From Klebsiella quasivariicola (GTDB lineage Bacteria; Pseudomonadota; Gammaproteobacteria; Enterobacterales; Enterobacteriaceae): a stretch of 64,000 nt of DNA. The notes beneath the pieces are model-generated. The model saw only the letters and a list, made by a program, of their open reading frames with translations. It did not search any database and had not been told where the DNA came from. Shown here piece by piece: positions 36,508 through 45,591 of the stretch. Position 1 is the stretch's first letter, and each line of letters begins with the position of its first letter. The position numbers were made by a program, and so were the translations under genes. Location of the stretch: the NCBI RefSeq assembly GCF_002269255.1, contig NZ_CP022823.1, forward strand, positions 682,001-746,000. Direction: 5' to 3'.

Positions 36508-38691
36508 ATGAGCGCTATATCCCTGATCCAACCGGATCGTGACCTTTTTTCCTGGCCGCAATACTGGGCTGCCTGTTTTGGCCCTGCGCCATTTTTACCG
36601 ATGTCGCGTGAAGAGATGGATCAACTTGGCTGGGATAGCTGCGACATTATTCTGGTGACGGGCGACGCTTACGTCGACCACCCGAGCTTCGGGATGGCTA
36701 TCTGCGGCCGCATGCTGGAAGCGCAGGGTTTCCGGGTAGGGATCATCTCCCAGCCAGACTGGAACACCAAAGACGATTTCATGCGGCTGGGCAAACCAAA
36801 TCTGTTCTTCGGCGTGACCGCCGGCAACATGGACTCGATGATCAACCGCTACACCGCCGACCGTAAGCTGCGTCATGACGATGCCTATACGGCGGGTAAC
36901 GTGGCGGGCAAACGCCCGGACCGCGCTACTCTGGTCTACACCCAGCGCTGTAAAGAGGCGTGGAAAGATGTGCCGGTGATCCTCGGCGGCATCGAAGCCA
37001 GCCTGCGCCGTACCGCCCACTATGATTACTGGTCCGACACTGTGCGCCGCTCGGTGCTGGTGGATTCCAAGGCCGATATGCTGATGTTCGGCAACGGTGA
37101 GCGCCCGCTGGTGGAGGTGGCGCATCGTCTGGCGATGGGCGAAACCATTGACCAGATCCGCGATGTGCGCAATACCGCCATCATGGTGAAAGAGGCGCTG
37201 CCGGGCTGGAGCGGCGTGGATTCCACCCGTCTGGATACCCCGGGCAAAATCGATCCGATCCCGCATCCGTATGGTGAAGACCTGCCGTGTGCAGACAACA
37301 AACCTGTTGCGCCGAAAAAGCAGGAAGCGAAAAGCATCACCGTGCAACCGCCGCGGCCCAAACCGTGGGAAAAAACCTATGTACTGCTGCCCTCCTTTGA
37401 GAAGGTGAAAGGCGATAAGGTCCTGTATGCTCACGCCTCGCGCATTTTGCACCACGAAACCAACCCTGGCTGCGCCCGGGCGCTGATGCAAAAGCATGGC
37501 GAGCGCTATATCTGGATCAACCCGCCGGCGATCCCGCTCTCTACCGAAGAGATGGACAGCGTCTTCGCCCTGCCGTACAAGCGTGTGCCGCACCCTTCTT
37601 ATGGCGATGCGCGTATCCCGGCGTATGAGATGATCCGTTTCTCGATCAACATCATGCGCGGCTGCTTCGGCGGCTGTTCGTTCTGCTCGATCACCGAACA
37701 CGAAGGACGCATTATTCAGAGCCGTTCTGAGGATTCGATCATCAATGAGATCGAAGCCATTCGCGACACGGTGCCCGGCTTTACCGGGGTGATCTCCGAT
37801 CTCGGTGGGCCAACGGCCAACATGTATATGCTGCGCTGTAAATCGCCGCGCGCCGAACAGACCTGCCGCCGTCTCTCCTGCGTCTACCCGGATATTTGCC
37901 CGCACATGGATACCAACCATGAGCCGACGATCAATCTTTATCGCCGCGCCCGTGAGTTGAAAGGCATCAAGAAAATCCTTATTGCCTCCGGGGTACGCTA
38001 TGACATCGCGGTTGAAGATCCGCGCTATATCAAAGAGCTGGCAACCCATCACGTCGGTGGCTATCTGAAAATCGCCCCGGAGCATACCGAAGAGGGGCCG
38101 CTGTCGAAGATGATGAAGCCGGGCATGGGCAGCTACGACCGCTTTAAAGAGCTGTTTGATACCTATTCGAAGCAGGCAGGTAAAGAGCAGTATCTGATCC
38201 CGTACTTTATTTCCGCCCACCCGGGAACTCGTGATGAGGATATGGTGAACCTGGCGCTGTGGCTGAAGAAACATCGCTTCCGTCTCGACCAGGTGCAGAA
38301 CTTCTATCCGTCGCCGCTGGCGAACTCGACTACGATGTATTACACCGGCAAGAACCCGCTGGGTAAAATCGGTTATAAGAGCGAAGAGGTAGTGGTGCCG
38401 AAGGGTGATAAACAGCGCCGTCTGCATAAAGCGCTGCTGCGTTACCACGATCCGGCAAACTGGCCGCTGATCCGTCAGGCGCTGGAGGCGATGGGCAAGA
38501 AGCACCTGATTGGCTCCCGTCGCGACTGCCTGGTGCCAGCGCCAACCCTGGACGAAATGCGCGAAGCGCGTCGCCAGAATCGTCATACCCGCCCGGCGCT
38601 GACCAAGCACACACCGATTGTGCATCAGCGTTCTAACGGTGAAGCGACGGCGAAAAAACCGGTCAAACGCGGTAAAGTCGCCGGGCGTTAA
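36508..38691 (+). CDS. ygiQ: Radical SAM protein YgiQ (UPF0313)
   Basis: Large radical SAM enzyme (727 aa) with an N-terminal cobalamin-binding-like region and the cluster motif MRGCFGGCSFCSITEHEGR (CX3CX2C). A second Cys-rich stretch, CRRLSCVYPDICPHMD, follows. The reaction is not known; the family is wide in bacteria. The start MSAISLIQPDRDLFSWPQYW fits E. coli. The C-terminus is a basic, poorly conserved tail. A good terminator follows at 38741-38772. Confidence 0.95.
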   Translation: MSAISLIQPDRDLFSWPQYWAACFGPAPFLPMSREEMDQLGWDSCDIILVTGDAYVDHPSFGMAICGRMLEAQGFRVGIISQPDWNTKDDFMRLGKPNLFFGVTAGNMDSMINRYTADRKLRHDDAYTAGNVAGKRPDRATLVYTQRCKEAWKDVPVILGGIEASLRRTAHYDYWSDTVRRSVLVDSKADMLMFGNGERPLVEVAHRLAMGETIDQIRDVRNTAIMVKEALPGWSGVDSTRLDTPGKIDPIPHPYGEDLPCADNKPVAPKKQEAKSITVQPPRPKPWEKTYVLLPSFEKVKGDKVLYAHASRILHHETNPGCARALMQKHGERYIWINPPAIPLSTEEMDSVFALPYKRVPHPSYGDARIPAYEMIRFSINIMRGCFGGCSFCSITEHEGRIIQSRSEDSIINEIEAIRDTVPGFTGVISDLGGPTANMYMLRCKSPRAEQTCRRLSCVYPDICPHMDTNHEPTINLYRRARELKGIKKILIASGVRYDIAVEDPRYIKELATHHVGGYLKIAPEHTEEGPLSKMMKPGMGSYDRFKELFDTYSKQAGKEQYLIPYFISAHPGTRDEDMVNLALWLKKHRFRLDQVQNFYPSPLANSTTMYYTGKNPLGKIGYKSEEVVVPKGDKQRRLHKALLRYHDPANWPLIRQALEAMGKKHLIGSRRDCLVPAPTLDEMREARRQNRHTRPALTKHTPIVHQRSNGEATAKKPVKRGKVAGR

Positions 38692-38740
38692 GCCTGACGT
38701 TGTGCCCGGTAGCGCTTTGCTGCCCGGGCCAGTTGGAGAG

Positions 38741-38772
38741 CCGGACGCGCGTCAGCGCTGTCCGGTTTTTTT
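38741..38772 (+). terminator. Intrinsic terminator of ygiQ
   Basis: Stem CCGGACGCGCG...CGCTGTCCGG followed by seven T residues, about 50 bp past the ygiQ stop and immediately before the convergent dkgA stop. Confidence 0.85.
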
Positions 38773-38777
38773 ACGTA

Positions 38778-39605
38778 TTACCCGCCAAACTGATCCGGGT
38801 CAGGGCCGAGCCGTTTACCCTGATCCAGCTTCGCGATCGCTCCCAGCTCATCTTTGTCGAGACGGAAGTCCCAGACGTCAAAGTTCTCGGCGATACGCGA
38901 TGGCGTCACGGATTTCGGGATCACCACCAGACCGCTATCAAGATGCCAGCGGATGACGATTTGCGCCGGCGTTTTGCCGTACTTATCGGCGAGCTGGTGG
39001 ATGACTTTCTGATCGAAGACGCCTTCGCCGCCCTGGGCCAGCGGGCTCCAGGATTCGGTCTGGATCTTGTGTGTCGCGTTCCAGGCGTGCAGTTGACGCT
39101 GCTGCATAAGTGGATGGAGCTCAATCTGGTTGATCACCGGGGCGACGCCGGTTTCATCAATCAGCTTCTGCAGATGTGGGACCTGGAAGTTGCACACACC
39201 GATGCTTTTGGTCAGCCCCTGCTGCTGCAGCTCGATCAACGCCTGCCAGGCGTCGACGTAATGGCCGATTGCCGGCACCGGCCAGTGGATTAAGTAGAGA
39301 TCCACATAGTCGAGCTTCAGCTTGCTGAGACTCTCTTTCAGCGCCTCGTGCGGCCGTTTTTGATCGTCGTTCCACAGCTTGGTGGTAATAAACAGCTCAT
39401 CGCGATTGACGCCTGCACTGTGCAGCGCGTTGCCGACGCCGGTCTCATTTTGGTACGCGGCGGCGGTGTCAAAAGAGCGATAACCGACTTCCAGCGCCTT
39501 ATGAATGGCGGAGACGACTTCCTCGTTGCCAGCTTTCCACACGCCGAGACCCAGCTGCGGCATCAGGTTGCCGTCGTGTAGTTTTATAACGGTTGGATGT
39601 GTCAT
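38778..39605 (-). CDS. dkgA: 2,5-diketo-D-gluconate/methylglyoxal reductase DkgA
   Basis: NADPH-dependent aldo-keto reductase (275 aa). The catalytic Tyr and Asp are in GYRSFDTAAAYQNE, the Lys in FITTKLWNDD, and the His in YLIHWPVP. It reduces 2,5-diketo-gluconate, methylglyoxal and related aldehydes. In E. coli it is activated together with yqhD by YqhC. Here a strong terminator-like hairpin lies between the two genes (39691-39733), so part of dkgA expression may start separately. Confidence 0.95.
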   Translation of the reverse strand: MTHPTVIKLHDGNLMPQLGLGVWKAGNEEVVSAIHKALEVGYRSFDTAAAYQNETGVGNALHSAGVNRDELFITTKLWNDDQKRPHEALKESLSKLKLDYVDLYLIHWPVPAIGHYVDAWQALIELQQQGLTKSIGVCNFQVPHLQKLIDETGVAPVINQIELHPLMQQRQLHAWNATHKIQTESWSPLAQGGEGVFDQKVIHQLADKYGKTPAQIVIRWHLDSGLVVIPKSVTPSRIAENFDVWDFRLDKDELGAIAKLDQGKRLGPDPDQFGG

Positions 39606-39690
39606 GCCTTCCTCCTGTTAATGAACTCGGCGGGGTAGAATCCGCCGAGGGGTAGCATTAAGTCTGGACGAAATAGCTAAAAACGGTAGT

Positions 39691-39733
39691 AAAAACACCT
39701 CTCCCTGACGTTTGTTTAACGTAAGGAGAGGTG
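39691..39733 (-). terminator. Terminator-like hairpin between yqhD and dkgA
   Basis: On the minus strand CACCTCTCC...GGAGAGGTG with inner pairing ACGTT/AACGT forms a long stem followed by TTTTT. It lies about 17 bp after the yqhD stop and about 85 bp before dkgA. Confidence 0.8.
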
Positions 39734-39749
39734 AATCAGACGGGATAAA

Positions 39750-40913
39750 TTAGCGGGCTGCCTCGTAGATACGGCGGCTGACGTCCAGCGTGATATCCTG
39801 ATGTTCGCCCAGTTTGGTCATGCCGTGCTCTTCCAGTTTCGCCAGCAGCGCCGGGATAGAGCTGCCGTCGAGACCGTAATCGGAAAGACGGGTCGGCACG
39901 CCCATCTGCTCGAAGAACTGACGCGTTGCGGCGATGGCGGCATCGATGCGCTGGTCTTCCGAACCTTCGGTAATATTCCACACGCGCTCGGCATACTGCA
40001 GCAGCTTCGCGCGCTTGCTGTCGCGTTTCTCATTCCACAGCGCCGGCAGCACGATAGCCAGCGTCTGGGCGTGATCCAGGCCGTGCATCGCCGTCAGCTC
40101 GTGGCCGAGCATATGCGTCGCCCAGTCCTGTGGCACGCCTGCGCCGATCAGGCCGTTCAGCGCCTGCGTCGCCGCCCACATAATGTTGGCGCGCACGTTA
40201 TAGTTCTCCGGTTCCTGCAGGGCTTTCGGGCCATCCTCGATCAGCGTCAGGAGAATGCCTTCGGCGAAACGGTCCTGGATTTTGCCGTCCACCGGGTAGG
40301 TGACGTACTGCTCGACGGTATGGACGAAGGCGTCAACCACACCGTTCGCGACCTGGCGCGGCGGCAGGGTGTAGGTATAAACCGGATCGAGGATTGCGAA
40401 CTGCGGCTGGACGTGCGAAGACATGAACGCGCGTTTGTCGCCGGTGGTTTTCCGCGATATGACCGCGCCTTTGTTGGATTCAGAACCGGTCGCCGGCAGA
40501 GTCAGTACCGAGCCCATTGGAATGGCGCTGGCAATTTTGCTGCCATAGGTTTCCAGAATTTCCCACGGATCGATATCCGCGTCGTAGTGGGCTGCTGCAG
40601 CGATAAACTTGGTGCCATCCAGCACCGAACCGCCGCCGACCGCCAGCAGGAAGGTCACTTTCTCTTCCCGGGCGAGTTTCACCGCATTCATCAGGGTTTC
40701 GTAAGACGGGTTCGGCTCGATGCCGCCAAATTCAAGGACATCCAGGCCATTCAGAGCGGTGAGGACCTGATCCAGGACGCCTGTTTTTTTGACGCTGCCG
40801 CCGCCGTAGGTGATCAGTACGCGGGCTTCCGCCGGGATCTGTTCACGCAGCTTTTCAATCGCGCCTTTGCCAAACAGAATGCGGGTTGGGGTATGCAGGT
40901 CGAAATTATTCAT
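39750..40913 (-). CDS. yqhD: NADPH-dependent aldehyde reductase YqhD
   Basis: Iron-family alcohol dehydrogenase fold (387 aa) that reduces short aldehydes from lipid peroxidation, furfural and glyoxal with NADPH. The cofactor loop GGGSVLDGTKF and metal ligands in DAFVHTVEQY and HMLGHELTAMHGLDHAQ are all present. It is divergent from its likely activator yqhC. The first gene of the yqhD-dkgA pair. Confidence 0.97.
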   Translation of the reverse strand: MNNFDLHTPTRILFGKGAIEKLREQIPAEARVLITYGGGSVKKTGVLDQVLTALNGLDVLEFGGIEPNPSYETLMNAVKLAREEKVTFLLAVGGGSVLDGTKFIAAAAHYDADIDPWEILETYGSKIASAIPMGSVLTLPATGSESNKGAVISRKTTGDKRAFMSSHVQPQFAILDPVYTYTLPPRQVANGVVDAFVHTVEQYVTYPVDGKIQDRFAEGILLTLIEDGPKALQEPENYNVRANIMWAATQALNGLIGAGVPQDWATHMLGHELTAMHGLDHAQTLAIVLPALWNEKRDSKRAKLLQYAERVWNITEGSEDQRIDAAIAATRQFFEQMGVPTRLSDYGLDGSSIPALLAKLEEHGMTKLGEHQDITLDVSRRIYEAAR

Positions 40914-41109
40914 TGCTTAAGTCCTCCAAAGAGTAAAACCGTCGACAGGGACGATACCGCTGCCCGATGAAGGTTATTGTGGTCCTGGCGCCGTTGACCC
41001 TCAATGCACATTCCTGCCGATGTCTTGCCTATTTCTCCATATGGCTGGAGAATTTGTAGCGGCCTGCGCACAATGTACAGGTGAAGAAACATCGGGAGAG
41101 ACGGTGGCA

Positions 41110-42009
41110 ATGCAACACGCAGAGATATGTCGGACATTAACGGAGAAGATTAACCTGCTGAAAGATAAGCACGAAATGTTAAGTTCGTTGCTGCCTGACG
41201 TCCGTTTGCTGTACGGAACGCAACCGGGGCCCCGGACGCCGGTGATGTATCAGCCGGGGATCGTTTTTCTCTTTTCGGGCCATAAAATTGGTTATATCAA
41301 TGAGCGGACTTTTCGCTACGATACAAACGAATATTTACTGCTGACCGTGCCGCTACCTTTCGAGTGCGAAACCTTTGCCACCCCGGAGGTGCCCCTCGCC
41401 GGGATGCGCCTGAATGTCGATATCCTGCAGCTACAGGAGCTGCTGATGGATATTGGCGAAGATCCGCTGTTTCAGCCCGCGGTCGCCTCCAGCGGGATAA
41501 ACTCGGCGGTACTCTCGGAGGATATTCTGTGCGCTGCCGAACGGCTGCTTGATGTGATGGAGCGGCCGCTGGATGCCCGTATTCTTGGTAAGCAGATCAT
41601 CCGCGAAATTCTCTATTATGTGCTGATGGGGCCCTGCGGTGGCGCGCTGCTGGCGCTGGTCAGCCGGCAGACCCACTTCAGCCTGATAAGCCGCGTGCTC
41701 AAGCATATCGAAAGCCAGTACACCGAAAACCTCAGCGTCGATCGGCTGGCGGCGGAAGCAAATATGAGTGTGTCAGCGTTTCACCATAATTTTAAATCGG
41801 TGACCAGTACTTCTCCGCTGCAGTATTTGAAAAACTACCGTTTGCACAAAGCGCGGATGCTGATGATCCATGACGGCATGAAGGCCAGCGCGGCGGCGAT
41901 GCGGGTGGGATATGAAAGCCCTTCGCAGTTCAGCCGCGAGTTTAAGCGCTACTTCGGTTTGACGCCGGGAGAAGACGCCGCGCGTATTCGCACGATGCAG
42001 GGAATGTAA
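41110..42009 (+). CDS. yqhC: AraC-family activator YqhC
   Basis: Aldehyde-responsive regulator of yqhD and dkgA. The N-terminal AraC_N cupin-like domain covers about residues 25-180; the C-terminal double helix-turn-helix is about 200-290 (LSVDRLAAEANMSVSAFHHN and AAMRVGYESPSQFSREFKRY). The ATG at 41110 (MQHAEICRTLTEKINLLKDK) gives 299 aa and follows a GGGAGA ribosome site; the frame continues upstream to 41020 without such support, so the start is moderately sure. Cys residues seen in the E. coli protein may sense electrophiles. Confidence 0.9.
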   Translation: MQHAEICRTLTEKINLLKDKHEMLSSLLPDVRLLYGTQPGPRTPVMYQPGIVFLFSGHKIGYINERTFRYDTNEYLLLTVPLPFECETFATPEVPLAGMRLNVDILQLQELLMDIGEDPLFQPAVASSGINSAVLSEDILCAAERLLDVMERPLDARILGKQIIREILYYVLMGPCGGALLALVSRQTHFSLISRVLKHIESQYTENLSVDRLAAEANMSVSAFHHNFKSVTSTSPLQYLKNYRLHKARMLMIHDGMKASAAAMRVGYESPSQFSREFKRYFGLTPGEDAARIRTMQGM

Positions 42010-42058
42010 TATCAGGAAGGGCAAGCCGGGCGGGCGCTGGCCCCCCGGCAGATAAGCG

Positions 42059-42718
42059 TCAGGCGCTGCAATATTTCTTTTTAATGACCACGAACAGCGT
42101 GCCGAGCAGGCCCGCCAGCAGCAGGACAATCGGCAGGATCATCAGGCAGGTCATCACCTGATCTTCATGGCGCTTCACGAACGGGATCATGCTCAGCGCA
42201 TAGCCAAGACCCGTCACCACACAGACCCACAGCAGGGCGCTCAGCCAGTTAAAGAACTGGAAGCGGCGGTTCGGCAGACCGGAAATGCCGGCCATGGTTG
42301 GCAGCAGGGTGCGAACAAACGCCAGAAAACGGCCCGCGAGCAGTGCCAGCAGGCCGTGGCGGTCAAACATGCAGGTGGCACGCTGATGGTATTTGTGCGG
42401 CAGGTGCGCCAGCCAGCCTTTCACCGTTTGCGTATTGCCCAGCCAGCGCCCTTGCACATAGCTCAGCCAGCAGCCGAGGCTGGCGGCGGCGGTCAGAATG
42501 GCGATAGTGGGCACAAAGTCCATGACGCCTTTAGCAATCAGCGCGCCGGCGAGCAGCAGCAGGCTGTCTCCCGGTAAAAAGGAAGCGGGCAGCAGCCCGT
42601 TTTCCAGAAACAGGGTCGCGAACATAACCAGATATACAACGCCCACAACGTGAGGGTTCGCCAATGCGGCAAAATCATGTTGCCACAGCGCGGCGACAAT
42701 CTCTTGAATGACAACCAT
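42059..42718 (-). CDS. yghB: DedA-family membrane protein YghB
   Basis: DedA/SNARE-associated family protein (219 aa) with several membrane segments. In E. coli YghB and YqjA are redundant and needed for normal division, proton-motive-force balance and drug tolerance; family members recycle polyprenyl phosphate or lipids. The family segments FLPGDSLLLLAGAL and GRFLAFVRTLLPTMAG, with key acidic and basic residues, are present. It is downstream of metC on the same strand and convergent with yqhC. Confidence 0.94.
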   Translation of the reverse strand: MVVIQEIVAALWQHDFAALANPHVVGVVYLVMFATLFLENGLLPASFLPGDSLLLLAGALIAKGVMDFVPTIAILTAAASLGCWLSYVQGRWLGNTQTVKGWLAHLPHKYHQRATCMFDRHGLLALLAGRFLAFVRTLLPTMAGISGLPNRRFQFFNWLSALLWVCVVTGLGYALSMIPFVKRHEDQVMTCLMILPIVLLLAGLLGTLFVVIKKKYCSA

Positions 42719-42791
42719 GGACTTTCCTAAGTGGTACCGTATTGTTGACTAGTGTACTCCTGAAGAGACCCGAGCACCTTGATCCCGGGCG

Positions 42792-42836
42792 CAACAAAAG
42801 CGGCCGCTTTGCTAAAAAGCGTCCGCTATTGTTGCC
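42792..42836 (-). terminator. Intrinsic terminator of metC
   Basis: On the minus strand the stem AGCGGACGCTTT/AAAGCGGCCGCT (one mismatch) is followed by TTTTGTTG, about 15 bp past the metC stop. Confidence 0.75.
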
Positions 42837-42849
42837 ACTGACTGTCACT

Positions 42850-44037
42850 TTACACGATACGCGCGAAGCCCGCTGCTAAATCCGCCTGCAGATCGTCAAC
42901 ATTTTCGAGACCAATGTGCAGGCGGATCAGGGTTCCGCTGAAGTCGACTTCAGCATCTGGTCGAATGTGGGCGATTTGCTCCGGCTGGTTGGCCAGAATC
43001 AGCGACTCAAAGCCGCCCCACGAATAGGCCATGCTGAACAGGCTGAAGTTGTCGAGATACTCCGCCAGCTCGGCGTCATTGAGACGCTTGTTAAGCACAA
43101 ACGAGAACAGCCCGCTGCTGCCGGTAAAATCGCGCTTCCAGAACTCATGGCCTTTACTGCCGGGCAGGGCGGGATGGTTAACCCGCGCCACCTGCGGATG
43201 CTGGGCCAGCCATTCGGCGATGCGCAGGCTGCTTTCATGGTGCTGACGCAGGCGCACGCCCAGGGTGCGCAGGCCGCGGCTGGTCATATAGGCGGTATCG
43301 GCGTCCAGCATTTGTCCCATCAGATAGGCATTCTCACGCAGCTGCGGCCAGCAGCGCGCGTTCGCCACCGCGGTGCCCACCATGGCGTCGGAATGGCCAA
43401 TCAGGTATTTGGTGCCTGCCTGGATGGAAATATCGATGCCAAAATCCAGCGCTTTAAACAGGATCCCCGCCGCCCAGGTGTTATCGATCATGATAATGGC
43501 TTCCGGCGCAACTTTACGCACGGCAGCGACAATCGCCGGCACATCATGCACTTCCATGGTGATCGAGCCGGGTGATTCAAGGAACACCACGCGGGTTTCA
43601 GGGCGAACCAGATGGGCAATATCGGCGCCGATAAGGGGATCGAACCAGCTGGTGGTAACGCCGAGTTTGGCGAGAATTTTGGTGCAAAAGTCCTGGCTTG
43701 GCTCATAGGCGGTATTGGTCATCAGCACATGGTCGCCCTGTTCGACAAACGCCAGAATGGTGTTGGCCACCGCCGCGGCGCCGCAGGGGAAGAGGGCGCA
43801 GCCGGCGCCGCCTTCCAGCTCGCACATCGCCTCCTGCAGCGAGAAGTGGGTCAGGGTGCCGCGACGCCCGTAGAACAGCTCGCCGTTGGCCCGGTTACGG
43901 GTGGCGTGTTTTTTGGCTTCCACGGTGTCGAAAACCAGTGAGGACGCGCGCTGGATCACGCTGTTCACTGAGCCCTGGGTGTACTTTTTGCTCCGCCCGG
44001 CGTTGACCAGGGCGGTATCAAGATGTTTATCAGCCAT
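42850..44037 (-). CDS. metC: Cystathionine beta-lyase MetC
   Basis: PLP enzyme (395 aa) that splits cystathionine to homocysteine, pyruvate and ammonia in methionine synthesis. The PLP lysine is in QAGTKYLIGHSDAM near residue 210, with SRG.RTLGVRLRQH and other Cys/Met-metabolism family motifs. Two adjacent MetJ operator half-sites lie just upstream. It contrasts with the separate gamma-lyase at 55031-56179, which would run transsulfuration the other way. Confidence 0.97.
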   Translation of the reverse strand: MADKHLDTALVNAGRSKKYTQGSVNSVIQRASSLVFDTVEAKKHATRNRANGELFYGRRGTLTHFSLQEAMCELEGGAGCALFPCGAAAVANTILAFVEQGDHVLMTNTAYEPSQDFCTKILAKLGVTTSWFDPLIGADIAHLVRPETRVVFLESPGSITMEVHDVPAIVAAVRKVAPEAIIMIDNTWAAGILFKALDFGIDISIQAGTKYLIGHSDAMVGTAVANARCWPQLRENAYLMGQMLDADTAYMTSRGLRTLGVRLRQHHESSLRIAEWLAQHPQVARVNHPALPGSKGHEFWKRDFTGSSGLFSFVLNKRLNDAELAEYLDNFSLFSMAYSWGGFESLILANQPEQIAHIRPDAEVDFSGTLIRLHIGLENVDDLQADLAAGFARIV

Positions 44038-44055
44038 GTTGATGAACCTGTTTTT

Positions 44056-44071
44056 ATACGTCTGGACGTCT
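44056..44071 (-). promoter_or_regulatory. Tandem MetJ boxes upstream of metC
   Basis: Two abutting 8-bp met boxes read AGACGTCC and AGACGTAT on the minus strand (consensus AGACGTCT, 7/8 and 6/8 matches), 18-34 bp before the metC start. Adjacent boxes are the form bound cooperatively by MetJ with S-adenosylmethionine. Confidence 0.85.
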
Positions 44072-44205
44072 AAACTAACATGAATCTTCTTTTCTGTACC
44101 AGCAGGGTGCCGATACAGGCGAAAATTTTACCAGGCCCGCGGTTAGCCGCTTTTTTACTGCGTAAGCGCAAGGAAAATAAACGTGATTTGCTGCACAGTG
44201 TAAAT

Positions 44206-44224
44206 ACTAATGAGAACCACTATC
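44206..44224 (+). promoter_or_regulatory. Fur box upstream of exbB
   Basis: The 19 bases from 44206 match the Fur consensus GATAATGATAATCATTATC at 14 of 19 positions, about 64 bp before exbB. Iron repression of exbBD is expected from other enterobacteria. Confidence 0.75.
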
Positions 44225-44287
44225 AATTCGATGTCGTTTTGATATTATTGTGGGCAGATTTTGTGATTATCGTCGTGGAGATAGAGC

Positions 44288-45019
44288 GTGGGTAATAATT
44301 TGATGCAGGCGGATCTCTCCGTTTGGGGTATGTATCATCATGCCGATATTGTCGTTAAGGTGGTGATGATTGGCCTGATTCTGGCGTCGGTCGTCACCTG
44401 GGCCATCTTTTTCGGCAAAGGGGCGGAAATCCTCGCCAGCAAGCGTCGCCTCAAGCGCGAACAGCAGCAGCTGGCGGAAGCCCGCTCTCTCGATCAGGCC
44501 AGCGATATCGCCAGCGCCTTCGAGGCGAAAAGCCTCACCACCCAGCTTATTAACGAAGCGCAGAACGAACTCGAACTTTCTGCCGGTGCGGAAGATAACG
44601 AAGGTATCAAGGAACGAACCGGTTTCCGCCTTGAGCGCCGCGTCGCCGCGGTCGGTCGCCATATGGGGCGTGGCAACGGTTATCTGGCCACCATCGGCGC
44701 CATTTCGCCGTTCGTGGGTCTGTTCGGTACCGTCTGGGGCATCATGAACAGTTTTATCGGCATCGCCCAGACTCAGACCACCAACCTTGCGGTGGTAGCG
44801 CCGGGTATCGCGGAAGCGCTGCTGGCGACGGCCATCGGCCTGTTCGCCGCCATCCCGGCGGTGGTCATCTATAACATCTTTGCCCGCATGATCGGCAGCT
44901 ACAAGGCCTCGCTCGGCGACGTCGCCGCTCAGGTACTCCTGCTGCAAAGCCGCGATCTGGACCTCAGCGCCAGCGGCGTGAAGCCGGTGCGCAGCGCGCA
45001 GAAATTACGGGTAGGTTGA
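44288..45019 (+). CDS. exbB: TonB-system proton channel subunit ExbB
   Basis: Inner-membrane MotA/TolQ-type protein (243 aa) that forms the pentameric channel driving TonB-dependent uptake of siderophores and vitamin B12. It has three membrane segments: near residues 16-38, 128-155 and 162-194. The region GNGYLATIGAISPFVGLFGTV is the family signature. The start codon is GTG (44288) giving (M)GNNLMQADLSVWGMYHHAD. It is 6 bp upstream of exbD and carries a Fur box. Confidence 0.97.
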   Translation: MGNNLMQADLSVWGMYHHADIVVKVVMIGLILASVVTWAIFFGKGAEILASKRRLKREQQQLAEARSLDQASDIASAFEAKSLTTQLINEAQNELELSAGAEDNEGIKERTGFRLERRVAAVGRHMGRGNGYLATIGAISPFVGLFGTVWGIMNSFIGIAQTQTTNLAVVAPGIAEALLATAIGLFAAIPAVVIYNIFARMIGSYKASLGDVAAQVLLLQSRDLDLSASGVKPVRSAQKLRVG

Positions 45020-45025
45020 TCGGCT

Positions 45026-45451
45026 ATGGCGATGCGTCTTAATGAAAATCTGGACGATAACGGTGAAATGCATGAGATCAACGTGACGCCGTTTATCGAC
45101 GTCATGCTGGTTCTGCTGATTATCTTCATGGTGGCCGCGCCGCTGGCGACGGTTGACGTGAAGGTCAATCTGCCGGCTTCCTCCAGCCAGCCGCAACCGC
45201 GACCGGAAAAACCTATCTACCTGTCGGTGAAGGCGGATAAAAGCATGTTCCTCGGCAACGACCCGGTGACCGAAGCGAATATGATTAACGCCCTGGATAG
45301 CCTTACCGCCGGCAAAAAAGATACCACCGTCTTCTTCCGCGCGGATAAAACCGTGGATTACGAGACGATGATGAAAGTGATGGATACCCTGCATCAGGCG
45401 GGCTATCTCAAGATCGGGCTGGTGGGCGAAGAGACCGTCAAAGCCAAATAA
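45026..45451 (+). CDS. exbD: TonB-system proton channel subunit ExbD
   Basis: TolR/MotB-type partner of ExbB (141 aa), with a short cytoplasmic start, one membrane segment near residues 23-43 and a periplasmic domain. The essential protonatable Asp is in NVTPFIDVMLVLLIIFMVAA (Asp near residue 25). A terminator follows at 45469-45497. Confidence 0.97.
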   Translation: MAMRLNENLDDNGEMHEINVTPFIDVMLVLLIIFMVAAPLATVDVKVNLPASSSQPQPRPEKPIYLSVKADKSMFLGNDPVTEANMINALDSLTAGKKDTTVFFRADKTVDYETMMKVMDTLHQAGYLKIGLVGEETVKAK

Positions 45452-45468
45452 CCCGATTATGTCCCTGA

Positions 45469-45497
45469 AAAGGCTGGCCGCGCGCCGGCCTTTTTTA
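45469..45497 (+). terminator. Intrinsic terminator of exbBD
   Basis: AAGGCTGGC pairs with GCCGGCCTT around a GC-rich loop, followed by six T residues, about 18 bp after the exbD stop. Confidence 0.85.
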
Positions 45498-45591
45498 TGG
45501 CCGTCTGCCGGCGAAGTGTTGGCATGGCGTTGCCATCACGTTATCTGTCTGGGATATAATGTCGCTTCTTTTTGTTAACTGACAGGATCTT

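Noticed and set aside
36595..38625. A 676-codon open frame antisense to ygiQ
   Set aside because: It mirrors the codon pattern of ygiQ, a highly conserved gene on the other strand; the translation is rich in His, Arg and Gln with no domain. High GC content makes such mirror frames common.
39801..40970. A 389-codon open frame antisense to yqhD
   Set aside because: Same reason: low-complexity basic translation, fully overlapped by a well-conserved dehydrogenase gene.
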